From Verrucomicrobiota bacterium (lineage in GTDB: Bacteria; Verrucomicrobiota; Verrucomicrobiia; Limisphaerales; JACRJZ01), in the NCBI GenBank assembly GCA_016219875.1, contig JACRJZ010000149.1, positions 1-32,566 of the forward strand: 32,566 nucleotides of DNA. The letters are read 5' to 3'. How positions within the stretch are numbered: the stretch's first letter is position 1; every line of letters starts with the position of its first letter. Shown here piece by piece: positions 32,442 to 32,566 of the stretch. Made by a program: the position numbers and the translations under genes. Under the pieces are notes generated by a model, which worked only from the letters and a program-made list of their open reading frames with translations, was not told where the DNA came from and ran no database searches.

Positions 32442-32566
32442 CAACTGGACGGGACACGAGGAGGGAAGTGGTTGATTCGCAAGCCAGGCATCCGAAAGGT
32501 CTGCTCTACATTTCGACTTCCCGTTTGGCCGTGATCTGGGGCGGGGGCTGGGCCGGCAGAGTCCAG

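Overview
The window looks like chromosomal DNA from a GC-rich member of the Verrucomicrobiota, most likely the Pedosphaera/Limisphaera side of the phylum. The reasons are the mix of secreted sulfatase, Tat-exported Gfo/Idh/MocA oxidoreductases, a planctomycete-type cytochrome (PSCyt1/DUF1549/DUF1553) paired with a DUF1501 protein, and mosaic hairpin repeats scattered between genes. No tRNA, rRNA, CRISPR array, transposase or phage gene was recognised. The taxonomic call is inference from gene content.

Layout. 1-511 is repeat-rich non-coding DNA. 512-1942 (+) encodes a GltD-like flavoprotein. 2274-3770 (+) is an exported sulfatase. 3922-6813 (-) is a two-gene unit: a PQQ-like beta-propeller protein and an unrecognised exported protein with a likely 3' frameshift. 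7087-7890 (-) is a NYN-LOTUS protein. 8190-15060 (-) is a closely spaced run: C25-type peptidase, Tat oxidoreductase, HEAT-repeat protein, Ppx/GppA phosphatase, and a CruF-like carotenoid protein whose probable TTG start overlaps the Ppx stop. 15171-20279 (+) carries a second Tat oxidoreductase, the PSCyt1 protein and the DUF1501 protein. 20507-23258 (-) is serS-glgA, with a promoter that predicts a leaderless serS message. 23480-28170 (-) is a three-gene redox operon. 28739-30415 (+) is rpsA. 30710-32441 (+) holds an Rrf2 regulator, a tetraheme cytochrome and a broken or short lipoprotein.

The most interesting system is the redox operon. It encodes a fused NuoE-NuoF-ferredoxin flavoprotein (HydC+HydB type), a NuoG/HydA-N-like iron-sulfur protein with an extra four-cysteine tail, and a stand-alone FMN glutamate-synthase-domain protein that lacks the glutaminase domain and the usual 3Fe-4S cysteines but carries its own N-terminal cysteine cluster. 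The first two proteins have the parts of the core of NAD(H)-linked bifurcating or confurcating enzymes (HydABC/Bfu type), so the operon may encode an NADH/ferredoxin-linked glutamate-synthase-like enzyme. The GltD-like gene at the other end of the window could be a partner or a separate enzyme.

Intergenic DNA is full of short non-autonomous elements. One mosaic hairpin family occurs at least four times (near 141, 1965, 7961 and 16616). Two other elements have clear terminal inverted repeats (6875-7011 and 20345-20495). Many start codons lack a recognisable Shine-Dalgarno sequence, so several starts were chosen from signal peptides or family N-termini.
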